Source of the DNA: Sphingobacteriales bacterium | GTDB lineage: Bacteria > Bacteroidota > Bacteroidia > Chitinophagales > UBA2359 | Assembly: GCA_016706405.1 (NCBI GenBank) | Contig: JADJJT010000001.1 | Location: 995,501-1,059,500, forward strand | Reading direction: 5' to 3' | DNA: 64,000 nucleotides | Shown here: piece by piece, positions 38,204 to 47,850 of the stretch | How positions within the stretch are numbered: the first letter of the stretch is position 1 | How the letters are laid out: the number at the start of each line of letters is the position of its first letter | The notes under the pieces: model-generated | Databases searched by the model: none | What the model was told of the DNA's origin: nothing | Seen by the model: the letters and a program-made list of their open reading frames with translations, nothing else | Position numbers and translations under genes: made by a program

Positions 38204-38427
38204 ACTACAAGCAGGTTAATAAGTGAACAAGTGCCACTAAAACTGAGGGCAAAAAATTGTTTGGTGTTTTAGTTTGCATTTTTGGGGCTAAAATTAGGTT
38301 ATATTTGACAATCTTACACTACTATATTAGACTTATCTACAACAATGTAAAACAAGCAGACAAAAGAAAAGGGCTAATTGCAGAAGCAATTAACCCTCAC
38401 CAATTTTTATGAAAAATTCTATATTGT

Positions 38428-38499
38428 CGGGATGACTGGACTTGAACCAGCGGCCACACGCCCCCCAGACGTGTACTCTACCAACTGAGCTACATCCCG
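38428..38499 (-). tRNA. tRNA-Pro (anticodon GGG)
   Basis: 72 nt folding as a full cloverleaf: acceptor CGGGATG with CATCCCG, D-arm GCTC-AGTTGGTA-GAGT, anticodon stem CACGT/GCGTG with the 7-base loop CTGGGGG (anticodon GGG), T-arm GCTGG-TTCAAGT-CCAGT. CCA is not encoded. A full promoter lies 29 bp upstream. Confidence 0.95.
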
Positions 38500-38527
38500 T
38501 AACGTATTATTTCTAATAATTGGGATG

Positions 38528-38557
38528 CAAAGATACGGTTTTTTTATCTTTATACAA
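38528..38557 (-). promoter_or_regulatory. promoter of tRNA-Pro
   Basis: Minus strand: TTG (38557-38555), exactly 19 bp, TATCTTTG (38535-38528). This is the best match in the window to the Bacteroidota primary-sigma consensus, correctly placed ahead of a stable RNA gene. Confidence 0.75.
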
Positions 38558-38577
38558 TTATGATGACAGAATTAATT

Positions 38578-38607
38578 TTTTCCAAGTCCAAAATTTGCCT
38601 ACTTTTG
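38578..38607 (+). promoter_or_regulatory. candidate promoter for the porin gene
   Basis: TACTTTTG followed by C at 38600-38607 fits the -7 box; 19 bp upstream stands TTT rather than TTG (38578-38580). About 59 bp before the porin start codon. Confidence 0.4.
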
Positions 38608-38665
38608 CCCTCTGTCGTATTTATTTATTGCTAAACAAGTAATTAGTGTAACAATTTGCTTTTAT

Positions 38666-40726
38666 ATGCAAGTTTTATTTAGTAAGTTTTTTTCATTTGT
38701 ATTAGCAACAGGCTTGATAATAGCAGGCTATTTGATACCGTTAAATGCTCAGGTTATATTACAAAAAGATACCGTACAAGCCCAAAAACGCTACCCATAC
38801 ACCCAATATTTTACCGACACTTACAGCTATAACCCACAGCAAATAGATACCCAACTTTATAATTTTCATAGATATATACCTGCCGTTGCCCAAACCAACC
38901 AATGGCACTATTTAGGTAATATTGGTTTGGCCGCCAAACCTTTAGTTTTTGAGTTTACACGTAATATTGGTTTTAATTTAGGCTTTAGACGCTACGAGCT
39001 TTGGCAATTTACCCTCCAAAACCAACACTGGTTTACGGGACCCTACCCTTACTCGCAGTGGTATTACTCGTTTGGAGCGGGGCAAGAGCAAATAGCTGGG
39101 GTTACTTTTTCGCAAACTTTTAAACAAAGGCTACGCCTTAATTTCGATTACAGAAGGCTTATTTCGCAAGGTATTTACAAACGTCAAAAAGCCGGATGGC
39201 ACAACTTATCGGTTTCGCTGCATTTTAAAGGAAAAAAAGAGCGTTATAATGCCTTGTTTAGCACCTTAATAAACAGTGCCGAGCTACAACACAACGGCGG
39301 TGTAGTGTTCGAAGATTTGTTTAGCGATACCAGTTTTTTCCGGAAAACTATATTAAATGTACAATTATTGGCGGCAAACGGCGGGCTTCGCAACAGACAA
39401 TGGCGTTTGCAACAACATTATGATTTTGGTAATCGCTACGATTCTATTCCGGTTAGAGGCGACAGTTTAAAAATTACCCGCTTGTTGCCGCAATTCCGGA
39501 TAGGCCATGCCATTAGTTATGCCGATAATTTTTATGCTTATAACGACCCCTCACCTCAAAGTGCTAACCCCAGCGCAGGCATTTACCCTAACTTCTATAT
39601 TAGCCGAACCAATACAGCCGATACTATAAAAGCATGGCAATTGCGCAACGAGGTTTTTGCCTCGGCAATGCGTTTCAAATCAAAACAAAATATACCTTAT
39701 TTTACTGCCTATGCAGGTTTGGCACATCAATTTACAGCCGTAAATCAGGCCAATTACAACGATACCTTGCCATTATTACCTGTTACGGTTACAGGTGTTG
39801 ATACTGTTTATACGCTACCCCCCGATACCTTATTTACCCTTCGCGATACAAGTTTTAACCTTAACAGCATTGAGCTATTTGCACATTTTAGCACCCAAAC
39901 AAGAAACCAGCAAACCTATTTCAAGGCTCGGTTTGGGTTTGTACCAATAGGTTTTAACAGAGGCGATATTAGCCTACAAGGGCAAGCAGCTTGGTTTTTG
40001 GCCAAAAAAATAGGCAGTCTTTATGCACAAGCTCAGTACCAACTTCTTACCCCCGATGCTACTGAGCAACGCTATTTTAGCAATCATTATTGGTGGAAAC
40101 AACCCAACTTAAAACAAATATCGGTTTTGCAAATAGGTGGCGGTTTTAAACATCCGGCTTCCGGAAGTAGTTTATCGGCAAGCCAGTATATTTTAAATAA
40201 TTATATCATTTGGAATGGGCAAGGCCATCCGCAGCAATTATCCGGAAAAACGATTAGTATCACTCAGTTAATGGGAAATATTAACCTGCACTGGCGCAAA
40301 TTGCACTTCGAAAATACCATTGTCGGGCAATTTTATCCGGAAACAGATACTGCCAGTTTTGAAGATCTGCCAAAATGGATTTCTCGCCATAATATTTACA
40401 TCGAAACTTGGCTTTTTAAAAAGGCTATGTTAAGCCAGTTTGGGCTCGATATTAGCTATAATACCGCTATTGATGCCGCAAACAGATTTTCGCCTGCAAT
40501 TGGGCAATTTTTTAATGCAAATACCAACAATGTTACCAATTTAACCTATTACCCGGTTGTTAATGTTTATTGTAATATTAAAATAAGCAGGGTACGGGTT
40601 TTTGCTTTGTTACAACATGCTAATCAAGGATTATTTGGTACTCAAAACGGGGTTTTGGCTACCCCAGCCTACCCGCTACCCGACAGGGCTTTTAAATTGG
40701 GTTTGGTCTGGCAATTTTACGACTAA
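38666..40726 (+). CDS. putative outer-membrane porin (Porin_10 type)
   Basis: 686 residues with a signal peptide (to about NAQ, residue 29). The rest is built of alternating aromatic/polar strands typical of outer-membrane barrels, ending in a final LVWQFYD strand. The segment after the signal (TQYFTDTYSYNPQQIDT, then FHRYIPAVAQTNQWHYLGNIG) matches the Bacteroidota porin family seen in T9SS-bearing species. Solute unknown. The epimerase gene follows 54 bp downstream on the same strand. Confidence 0.8.
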   Translation: MQVLFSKFFSFVLATGLIIAGYLIPLNAQVILQKDTVQAQKRYPYTQYFTDTYSYNPQQIDTQLYNFHRYIPAVAQTNQWHYLGNIGLAAKPLVFEFTRNIGFNLGFRRYELWQFTLQNQHWFTGPYPYSQWYYSFGAGQEQIAGVTFSQTFKQRLRLNFDYRRLISQGIYKRQKAGWHNLSVSLHFKGKKERYNALFSTLINSAELQHNGGVVFEDLFSDTSFFRKTILNVQLLAANGGLRNRQWRLQQHYDFGNRYDSIPVRGDSLKITRLLPQFRIGHAISYADNFYAYNDPSPQSANPSAGIYPNFYISRTNTADTIKAWQLRNEVFASAMRFKSKQNIPYFTAYAGLAHQFTAVNQANYNDTLPLLPVTVTGVDTVYTLPPDTLFTLRDTSFNLNSIELFAHFSTQTRNQQTYFKARFGFVPIGFNRGDISLQGQAAWFLAKKIGSLYAQAQYQLLTPDATEQRYFSNHYWWKQPNLKQISVLQIGGGFKHPASGSSLSASQYILNNYIIWNGQGHPQQLSGKTISITQLMGNINLHWRKLHFENTIVGQFYPETDTASFEDLPKWISRHNIYIETWLFKKAMLSQFGLDISYNTAIDAANRFSPAIGQFFNANTNNVTNLTYYPVVNVYCNIKISRVRVFALLQHANQGLFGTQNGVLATPAYPLPDRAFKLGLVWQFYD

Positions 40727-40780
40727 ACACAGCTAAAAAGTTTAAATTATATTTATTTTAATTATAATTTCTATTAATGT

Positions 40781-41710
40781 ATGCCCAAAATTTTAATTAC
40801 CGGAGGTGCTGGTTTTATTGGCAGTAGTTTAGCCGATGGCTTGTTAAACGACCCAAGTAATTACTTGGTTTTGATGGATAACTTGCTAACCGGACGGATA
40901 GACAATTTGCCCGACAGCCAAAATAGCAATTGGACATTTGTGCAGGGCGATGTAAATAATTTCAACGATATAATGCCCGTTATGGCAGCCAATTCGTTTG
41001 ACTTTGTTTTTCATTATGCTGCCGTGGTTGGGGTGCAGCGAACCCTAACACAGCCCTTGTTGGTATTAAAAGACTTGGAAGGTATCCGGAATATTTTAGA
41101 GTTATCGAAAAATACGGGTGTAAAAAGAGTCTTTTTCGCTTCCTCTTCTGAGGTTTATGGCGAGTCAATTAGTTTTCCACAAGACGAGGTAAACACGCCC
41201 TTAAATTCGAGGCTACCCTATGCCGTTGTAAAAAACGCCGGAGAAGCTTTTTGTGCTTCGTATGCGCGCGAGTATGGCCTTTCAAGCACAATTTTCAGGT
41301 TTTTTAATACCTATGGCCCCAAGCAAAGTACGGATTTTGTAATGTCAAAATTTTTAAAAGCCGCCCTGCACAACCAGCCTGTTACAATTTACGGAAACGG
41401 CAGTCAAACACGTACTTTTTGTTATATTGACGATAATATAGCTGCATGTATTGCTGCACTTAATAATAAAAAATATATAAATGAGGTTGTAAATATTGGC
41501 AACGCCGAAGAGATTACTATTTTGCATTTAGCTAAAACTATTATAGCGTTGAGCAAATCGAGTTCAGAAATTATATACCTGCCCCCCTTGCTCGAAGGCG
41601 ATATGCCTCAGCGTTTGCCCCATTTAGTGCGGATGCAAAACCTTCTTAACCGCTCGCATACCCCTTTAGAAAAAGGCATCGAACAGTTAATAAATTCGGG
41701 TAGGTTTTAA
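40781..41710 (+). CDS. NAD-dependent sugar epimerase/dehydratase (extended SDR)
   Basis: 309 residues. The NAD loop is GGAGFIG (8-14); the catalytic residues are Ser121-123 in ASSSEVYGES and Tyr147-x3-Lys151 in PYAVVK; RFFNTYGP and NGSQTRTFCYIDD are family hallmarks. Probably acts on a nucleotide sugar for surface polysaccharide; UDP-glucuronate decarboxylase-like and 4-epimerase-like activities both fit. Converges on purA with a 27-bp gap. Confidence 0.85.
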   Translation: MPKILITGGAGFIGSSLADGLLNDPSNYLVLMDNLLTGRIDNLPDSQNSNWTFVQGDVNNFNDIMPVMAANSFDFVFHYAAVVGVQRTLTQPLLVLKDLEGIRNILELSKNTGVKRVFFASSSEVYGESISFPQDEVNTPLNSRLPYAVVKNAGEAFCASYAREYGLSSTIFRFFNTYGPKQSTDFVMSKFLKAALHNQPVTIYGNGSQTRTFCYIDDNIAACIAALNNKKYINEVVNIGNAEEITILHLAKTIIALSKSSSEIIYLPPLLEGDMPQRLPHLVRMQNLLNRSHTPLEKGIEQLINSGRF

Positions 41711-41737
41711 TTTTGCTTTTTAATTAATTTTTCTACT

Positions 41738-43021
41738 CTAATTTGTATTAATCAACAACTGGTCGCGTTCGGGGCCTGTGCTTAGCCAGGCAATGGGCAA
41801 GTTGGTTTGTTGTGACAAATATTGTAGATAGTTTTGCAAATTTTGTGGTAATTGGTTGTAGTTTTGGCAGTTTTGCAAACTTTGTTGCCATCCCTTAAAT
41901 GTTACGTATTGTGGTTCAATTGTACACCGGTCGGCATCGTAAGGCCAATTTGAACTACCCTGTTGGCTCCCATCAATCAAATATTTTTCACAAATATTTA
42001 TTTCATCAAATTCATTTAGCACGTCAATTTTGGTAATACCTAAGTGGGTAACACCATTAAGCATAAGGGCATAGCGCAGCGCGGGTAAGTCTAACCAGCC
42101 ACATCTTCTTGGGCGGCCGGTAGTTGAGCCGTATTCATTGCCTACATCGCGCAGTTTTTGGCCGGTAGCATCGTGCAGCTCGCTCGGAAAAGGGCCACTC
42201 CCTACACGGGTGCAATATGCTTTGGCAATACCAATAACCTTGTTTATGCGTTGTGGGGCAATACCTAAACCTATACAGGCACCGGCTGTTAGGGTGGTTG
42301 ATGAGGTTACATAAGGATAGGTGCCGTAATCTATATCGAGCATTGTACCTTGCGCACCTTCGCCCAATATACGATGTCCTTTTTGCAACTCGTCGTTAAT
42401 AAAAAACTCACCATCAACCATCCGGATTTGCTGTTGCAAAAAAGCCAAACTTTCAAACCATTCATTTTCTAATTCATCTAACTGGTAATCAACAGCGTAT
42501 TGTTGTTCTAATATTTTAATATGTTTGGCTTTAAGTTGTTCGTAAAACTGTTTAAAATTGGGGTGTGTAATATCGCCTATGCGCAACCCATTGCGACCAA
42601 TTTTATCCATATAGGTTGGGCTAATTCCTTTTAAGGTTGAGCCAATTTTTAAGCCTGCTTTAGCTGTTTCACTGGCGGCATCTAAAATTTTATGGGTGGG
42701 CAAGGTTAGATGGGCCTTGCGGGCAATAATCAAACGTTCGGCGATATTAACGCCTAATGCCTGAAGATTAATAATTTCGCGGCGCAATACTACAGGGTCA
42801 ATAACAACACCACTGCCAATAAAATTAAGCAAGTGTGGGTGCAAAGCCCCCGAAGGTATTAAATGTAACACCACTTTTTGCCCTTGGTAATAAAGTGTAT
42901 GTCCGGCATTTGCCCCTCCTTGAAAACGGGCAATACATTGGTAATCGTTTGCTAAAAAATCTACAATTTTGCCTTTCCCTTCATCGCCCCATTGTAGGCC
43001 AAGTAAAACATCTACAAACAT
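41738..43021 (-). CDS. purA: adenylosuccinate synthase
   Basis: Joins IMP and aspartate with GTP, the first step from IMP to AMP. The 427-residue product opens with LGLQWGDEGKGKIVD (catalytic Asp13) and GANAGHT (His41), and has GTTGRPRRCGWLD-like STTGRPRRCGW and ALMLNGVTHLGITKIDVL further on. Full length. TATCTTTA on the minus strand (43055-43048) is an imperfect -7 box 27 bp before the start. Confidence 0.97.
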   Translation of the reverse strand: MFVDVLLGLQWGDEGKGKIVDFLANDYQCIARFQGGANAGHTLYYQGQKVVLHLIPSGALHPHLLNFIGSGVVIDPVVLRREIINLQALGVNIAERLIIARKAHLTLPTHKILDAASETAKAGLKIGSTLKGISPTYMDKIGRNGLRIGDITHPNFKQFYEQLKAKHIKILEQQYAVDYQLDELENEWFESLAFLQQQIRMVDGEFFINDELQKGHRILGEGAQGTMLDIDYGTYPYVTSSTTLTAGACIGLGIAPQRINKVIGIAKAYCTRVGSGPFPSELHDATGQKLRDVGNEYGSTTGRPRRCGWLDLPALRYALMLNGVTHLGITKIDVLNEFDEINICEKYLIDGSQQGSSNWPYDADRCTIEPQYVTFKGWQQSLQNCQNYNQLPQNLQNYLQYLSQQTNLPIAWLSTGPERDQLLINTN

Positions 43022-43138
43022 AATACAACTAAGATTTTATTGAACGGTAAAGATACAACAATAATATTGCGAAAAAGTGATTAAATTTTTAATAATCAGA
43101 ATTTAATAGGGCGCAATGTAAACTGTTTAATCAAAAAA

Positions 43139-43180
43139 CAAACAGCACCACTAAAGTATAACTTATAGTGTTGCTGTTTG
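43139..43180 (-). terminator. intrinsic terminator of the Ton operon
   Basis: Stem of about 18 bp with one mismatch and one bulge (43139-43157 with 43161-43180), followed on the minus strand by a run of T. Lies 88 bp after the tonB stop. Confidence 0.7.
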
Positions 43181-43267
43181 CATTATTTACCTGCTTTAGA
43201 TTAATAAATAAGCTGCAGGAGTTCATTAATTTTTGGTCATTTAGCTATTATATTGAGCTAAGGCAAA

Positions 43268-44122
43268 CTACTCTAACCGGAATTTAATAGGAAGGGTAAA
43301 TTTAACATTTACCGCTTGCCCGCCTTGTTTGCCGGGCTTCCAGTTAGGCATTTTATTTACTACACGCAGGGCTTCTTCGTCGCAGCCGCCGCCTATACCG
43401 CGCACAACGCGAACTTTTGAAATATCGCCCTTAGAGCCAACTACAAACTCAACGTATACTGTTCCTTGAATATTGTTTTCGCGGGCAATGGCGGGGTATT
43501 CTAAGTTTTTTTGAATAAACTTTTGCATAGCACCTTCACCGCCGTCAAATTCGGGTTGTTGTTCGACAATAGTAAATACTTCTGGTTCTTTGGGTTTGGG
43601 TGGTTCTACTACTTTTACCTCTTCAATTTTTTCTTCTTTTACTTCTTCAATAGGGGCATCAATTTTTGTAACGGCGTTTTTGTCGCCCTCAACGGTTTTA
43701 GTCGAAACTTCGGCTTCTTTTAGTTCCTCAACATCGGCCACTTTTTCTTCTTCTACTACTTCTTCATCTTTTTTCACTTCTACCTCTACAAATTTAACCT
43801 GTGGTTTTTCGGGAGGGGGAAGCTCGGGGGGTGGAGGGGGCGGGGGCGGTTCATTTGTCATGGGTGGGGGCGGTGGTAACTCCATTTCCAATACTCTCGA
43901 TTTTTCTTTATTATTTTCGAGCAAGGGCGTTACCAAGGCTTTTACGTAGGGTATAGCCACCAAAAACAAAATACCTAAAACCGTAGCAATTAGCGAATTG
44001 CGCAAATGCTTAGGGTAAACTTTCCGAAGGTCGTAAGCGCCGTAGGCCTTGTTTCGCCCTTCGAAAACAATGTCCAATATATCCATATTGGAGTATTTGT
44101 TATTATTATTATTTGCACTCAT
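43268..44122 (-). CDS. tonB: TonB family energy transducer
   Basis: 284 residues: one membrane helix near 42-62, a proline run (PPPPPMTNEPPPPPPPPELP) and an acidic/Lys-rich spacer to ~190 that spans the periplasm, and a C-terminal TonB domain (QPEFDGGEGAMQKFIQKNL, YPAIARENNIQGTVYVEF, MPNWKPGKQGGQAVNVKF). It carries energy from the ExbB/ExbD motor to outer-membrane receptors such as the one at 47851. Last gene of the operon. Confidence 0.93.
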   Translation of the reverse strand: MSANNNNNKYSNMDILDIVFEGRNKAYGAYDLRKVYPKHLRNSLIATVLGILFLVAIPYVKALVTPLLENNKEKSRVLEMELPPPPPMTNEPPPPPPPPELPPPEKPQVKFVEVEVKKDEEVVEEEKVADVEELKEAEVSTKTVEGDKNAVTKIDAPIEEVKEEKIEEVKVVEPPKPKEPEVFTIVEQQPEFDGGEGAMQKFIQKNLEYPAIARENNIQGTVYVEFVVGSKGDISKVRVVRGIGGGCDEEALRVVNKMPNWKPGKQGGQAVNVKFTLPIKFRLE

Positions 44123-44207
44123 GGTTGCAAAGGGTGGTTTAATTGGTTAAAAAATTCCGGATAAAAAACAAAACTTAATTTGGTAATTTTATTGTTTGTT
44201 CAATTAG

Positions 44208-44828
44208 CTAATTGCCGGTTGCGGCTGCTTCAGCTGCTTTGGCATCGGCAATCATTTGTCGTTCTTTATCGGTAATATCGGTCAGCACAAATTTGGTAAC
44301 ATCGTTAATGGCCATTTCGTCTAAAATGTCCACTAAGTTTTTGAAGTTCGAGGTAGAATCGGGTTTAATTAATGTTATTAATTTGCTTGTTTTTATATCT
44401 ATAGAGTCTTTTTTCTCTTCGTCCCATTTTTTTCTGTCATCTAAGCCATGTTGTTGCTCAACACGAGATTTTTTGTCGAGGATGATTTTGCGCACTCCGG
44501 ATTCTGAGAAGTCGGTATTAGTTACAGTTGGTGGGTCTCCATTATCCGGATAATCATACCAATAAATTCTGTCTCGGTCAGAAAGCATCAGCACAAGAAC
44601 GGTTGATTCTTTAATTTTAGTACGCTGGGTTGTATCTTTTGGTTCTTCGGGGGTAGCCAATTCCATTACTTTGGGTTTATTAAAAGTAGTGGTCATCATA
44701 AAAAAAGTTAGCAATAAAAAGGCAAGGTCAACCATAGGGGTTAAGTCCACCCTTGTTGACATTTTTTTGCCCCGTACCTTACTACCTTTTTTCTTACCAC
44801 CACCCTGTGAGGTTTGCATTTCGGCCAT
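44208..44828 (-). CDS. exbD: ExbD/TolR family biopolymer transporter (second copy)
   Basis: 206 residues. The basic N-terminus (GGGKKKGSKVRGKKMSTRVD) leads into DLTPMVDLAFLLLTFFMM, the membrane helix with the conserved Asp that carries protons. The periplasmic domain follows. It differs clearly from the ExbD encoded just upstream, as usual in Bacteroidota, where two ExbD paralogues stand together. 44-bp gap to the first exbD. Confidence 0.92.
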   Translation of the reverse strand: MAEMQTSQGGGKKKGSKVRGKKMSTRVDLTPMVDLAFLLLTFFMMTTTFNKPKVMELATPEEPKDTTQRTKIKESTVLVLMLSDRDRIYWYDYPDNGDPPTVTNTDFSESGVRKIILDKKSRVEQQHGLDDRKKWDEEKKDSIDIKTSKLITLIKPDSTSNFKNLVDILDEMAINDVTKFVLTDITDKERQMIADAKAAEAAATGN

Positions 44829-44872
44829 ATTGGTAAATACAATTTTTTAAGACGTGAATAATAATAAATTTT

Positions 44873-45520
44873 TTAGTGTTTGCCGCCCCCGCCATGGCTT
44901 GCTGTTTTAGGCGCATTGGGGTTGGCTTCAAGGTCGGTGATAAAGCTAAACTGGTGAATATCTTGTTTTTCGAGGGTTTTAATAACGGCGTTAACTACTT
45001 TAAAAGGGGCTTTGTTGTCGCCTTTTACAGCAATCCGGACGTTAGGGTTCGACAGTCGGCCAAAGTAAATCCAATCGCTTAATTCGTTAGTAGGGCCAAC
45101 AAGCGTATCAACTGGAATTCCGGGCATTTTTACCTCTTTGCGTTTTATTGGTTCTATCGAATAATATTGTTTAAGCTGGCCAATGGGCAAGCCAACATCG
45201 TTGGCAATAGCAAACTGATATTTTTGCTCGTCGGTAAGTCCCATCTGGTATTTTTCCTCAAATTTATTTATCAGGTTTAATCGGTGTTCTTTGCCGTCCA
45301 TAGAGAAAAACACTCTGCCATCGTTGCCAACCGATAAAAGCAATACATCTGCATCGGGAAGTATAAAGTCAGATATAGAGGAGGGCGTGTCTATAGAAAC
45401 CACTTCTTCGGGTCTGAATTGGGTGGTTAAAATAAAAAAGGTCAGCAGCAAAAAGGCTACGTCACACATGGCCGTCATGTCTATGGTTGTGCTTTTGCGT
45501 GGTATTTTATGCTTGGGCAT
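44873..45520 (-). CDS. exbD: ExbD/TolR family biopolymer transporter (first copy)
   Basis: 215 residues with the helix TTIDMTAMCDVAFLLLTFFI and its conserved Asp, then a periplasmic domain ending in a Gly/His-rich tail (ASHGGGGKH). Works with ExbB as a proton-driven stator. Second gene of the exbB-exbD-exbD-tonB run. Confidence 0.92.
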   Translation of the reverse strand: MPKHKIPRKSTTIDMTAMCDVAFLLLTFFILTTQFRPEEVVSIDTPSSISDFILPDADVLLLSVGNDGRVFFSMDGKEHRLNLINKFEEKYQMGLTDEQKYQFAIANDVGLPIGQLKQYYSIEPIKRKEVKMPGIPVDTLVGPTNELSDWIYFGRLSNPNVRIAVKGDNKAPFKVVNAVIKTLEKQDIHQFSFITDLEANPNAPKTASHGGGGKH

Positions 45521-45654
45521 GGGTTGTTATTTGTTTTAATTATTAACAAGTTAAATAACGTGGCCATTTTACTTTACAGGCAGTTGCTTTTGTTATTATA
45601 TTTTATTAGCAACTTGATAATAAAACTAAAATATGGCCTTGATAAGCTAAAATA

Positions 45655-46479
45655 CTATTTTTGCGAAGAGGCAAAGGCTTGAGTCAGGCTATATCCGGCT
45701 TCATCTATGCGGTAGGTTAAGCCGTCAATACGGTTAGTAAAATAGTTGTAGGCAATAATTGCAATGGCCGATGTACCAATACCAAGTGCGGTGTTAATAA
45801 GGGCCTCAGAAATACCTGTTGCCAATGCCGAAGCATCGGGCGAACCTGCTACTGAAAGAGCGGCAAAAGCGCGTATCATACCAATTACCGTACCTAAAAG
45901 CCCAAATAGTGTTGCTACCGAGGCAATAGTGGCCAAAATATTTAGGTTTTTCTCGAGCATGGGTAGTTCAAGCGTTGTTGCTTCTTCAACTTCTTTGGTG
46001 ATGGCTAATACTTTTTGGTCTTTCTCAAGGCTTGCTTCGCTTTGCATTTCGCGGTATTTATGAAGGCCACTGTAAACAACATTACCCAAAGAGCCTTTTT
46101 GTTTGTTGCACTCGGCCATAGCAGCACTAATATCGTTTTTATCAACCAAACCCATTACTTTGCGCAAAAAAGCATCCATGGAGCCTACGCCGGCAGCACG
46201 GGCAATAGTAATAAACCTTTCGATACAAAAAGTAATTACAATTAAAAGTTGGGCTATTAATATTGGTACAATAAAGCCTCCTTTGTACATCATGCCCAAA
46301 ATGCTTCCGGGCAATGGCTCGCCGGCTGTGTTGCCATCTTTAAAATTGGCGGGGTTGCCTAATATAACTTTCCAAATGATAAAACCAAGTACAATTGCCA
46401 ATGGAATTACTATAAGCGGGAAGATACTACCCGCGCCTTTGTTGGATGCTTGGGGTGTAGATTTTGCTGTGTTGCTCAT
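45655..46479 (-). CDS. exbB: MotA/TolQ/ExbB proton channel protein
   Basis: 274 residues with membrane helices near 25-40, 72-92 and a long helical pair at ~190-260. LNILATIASVATLFGLLGTV, then GMIRAF and ALINTALGIGTSAIAIIAYN are the conserved channel helices. First gene of the Ton operon. TACCTTTG on the minus strand (46552-46545), 66 bp upstream, is a candidate -7 box. Confidence 0.93.
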   Translation of the reverse strand: MSNTAKSTPQASNKGAGSIFPLIVIPLAIVLGFIIWKVILGNPANFKDGNTAGEPLPGSILGMMYKGGFIVPILIAQLLIVITFCIERFITIARAAGVGSMDAFLRKVMGLVDKNDISAAMAECNKQKGSLGNVVYSGLHKYREMQSEASLEKDQKVLAITKEVEEATTLELPMLEKNLNILATIASVATLFGLLGTVIGMIRAFAALSVAGSPDASALATGISEALINTALGIGTSAIAIIAYNYFTNRIDGLTYRIDEAGYSLTQAFASSQK

Positions 46480-46991
46480 AAAGTTTTAAGTTTTTTTTGG
46501 AGCGTTTATAATTTATTTGATTAATAGTTTTAAAAAGTAAGTTGCAAAGGTAAAAAAAATTTAAACTTCTTTATATTTGACGCCCAAAATTAGATATTTA
46601 ATGGTCAATATCCTAATTTTTATACCGACTTCTTAAAATATTTATCGCTTGGTTTTGGTCTTTATTTTTTTGCCAAACGTCCAACTGATAGACTTTTACG
46701 AGAAAAAACTGCCGGAGAAGCTCTTGATTGCTTTTGTGTTAATAAATTGTGAAGTTTCATGACAATAAAAGTTTAAACAGCATAAATTACCAAATTATGT
46801 ATTGTTTAGTTATATAGATGCTATTTTTTGCAAAGCAGGTGTTTGCGCCGTAGTGTATTTTTTAAATTTAGCAATATTTGGGTCTAAATTAATTTTGTGT
46901 TGTACCTTTGGCAACCTAATTCAATTTAATTGACTTCAAAATTGCCATTAATTTGGCTTTACACCAAATAAAATTATAAACTACTATACTT
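46480..46991. other. divergent intergenic region, 512 bp
   Basis: Lies between exbB (leftward) and the rhomboid gene (rightward). Besides the exbB -7 box, a plus-strand stretch at about 46600-46750 reads open for some 50 codons (…LGFGLYFFAKRPTDRLLR…) without an ATG or known relative, possibly a gene remnant. No RNA gene or terminator recognised. Confidence 0.35.
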
Positions 46992-47603
46992 ATGCTTACC
47001 ACTTTAATAATAGGTGTTACAGTCCTCGTCTCCGTATTGGCTTTTAATAATAGAAATTTGTTCGAGAAATTGTTGTTTAGCCCATTCTTAGTTAAAAAAA
47101 ACAATGAATATTCTCGCTTTATTACATCGGGGTTTATTCATGCCAACTTTATGCACTTAGCCTTTAATATGCTTACCTTATATTTTATGGGGAAATATGT
47201 TGAGGTTTTTTTTAAAGTTCAATTTGGCGTTGCTGTGGGTAGTTTACTGTATGTAGGGATGTATTTGTTAGCCCTAATTGCTGCCGACTTACCCGATTTT
47301 AGCCGACACCAAAATAACCCTTATTACCGCAGTCTTGGTGCATCGGGGGCTGTTTCGGGGGTTTTGTTTGCCAGTATTTTGTTGGCACCACTAAGCAAAC
47401 TTATAATTTTTCCTATTCCCATACCAATTCCTGCCGTTTTGTTTGGGGTATTGTATTTGGTCTATTCGGCATGGGCAAGCCGCAATGCGAACGACAATAT
47501 TGGGCACAGCGCGCACTTTTTTGGAGCTTTATTTGGTATTTTATTTATGTTGATGGTTTACCCCGGCATTGTTCGGCATTTTTTAAATGAATTAGGAATA
47601 TAA
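46992..47603 (+). CDS. rhomboid family intramembrane serine protease
   Basis: 203 residues, six hydrophobic helices. The catalytic Ser118 is in LGASGAVSG and the partner His175 in GHSAHFFGALFG; FIHANFMHLAFNM supplies the conserved His/Asn of the oxyanion side. Cleaves membrane-protein helices; substrates unknown. Short form without an extra soluble domain. Confidence 0.92.
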   Translation: MLTTLIIGVTVLVSVLAFNNRNLFEKLLFSPFLVKKNNEYSRFITSGFIHANFMHLAFNMLTLYFMGKYVEVFFKVQFGVAVGSLLYVGMYLLALIAADLPDFSRHQNNPYYRSLGASGAVSGVLFASILLAPLSKLIIFPIPIPIPAVLFGVLYLVYSAWASRNANDNIGHSAHFFGALFGILFMLMVYPGIVRHFLNELGI

Positions 47604-47660
47604 ATTTAGATAGTATGGCTTATTCGAAGTTGACGAACACCGGCACCGCGTTCAATTTTT

Positions 47661-47693
47661 TAATCCGGACTAAAGTAATTAGTTCCGGAATTA
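47661..47693 (+). terminator. hairpin with TCCGGA in both arms
   Basis: TAATCCGGACTAA (47661-47673) pairs with 47679-47693 allowing two one-base bulges. It lies 58 bp after the rhomboid gene. No strong T run follows, so termination is uncertain; a third TCCGGA stands at 47710. Confidence 0.4.
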
Positions 47694-47850
47694 TAGCCCA
47701 AGTTCATCATCCGGAAAAATATTACCCTGCTTTATTGCACCATAACATAATTTAACAACGGCTAATCTCCTGCTCAAAACCCATCTTGCCATTTTAAGCG
47801 TATCTTGCGGCGTTTTTGCCTAATCGCCCAAAATATAATAATATTACAAG

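Noticed and set aside
43590..43949. Open 119-codon plus-strand frame, Ser/Thr/Gly-rich
   Set aside because: It is the complement of the Pro/Glu/Lys-rich spacer of tonB; low-complexity codons on one strand leave the other open.
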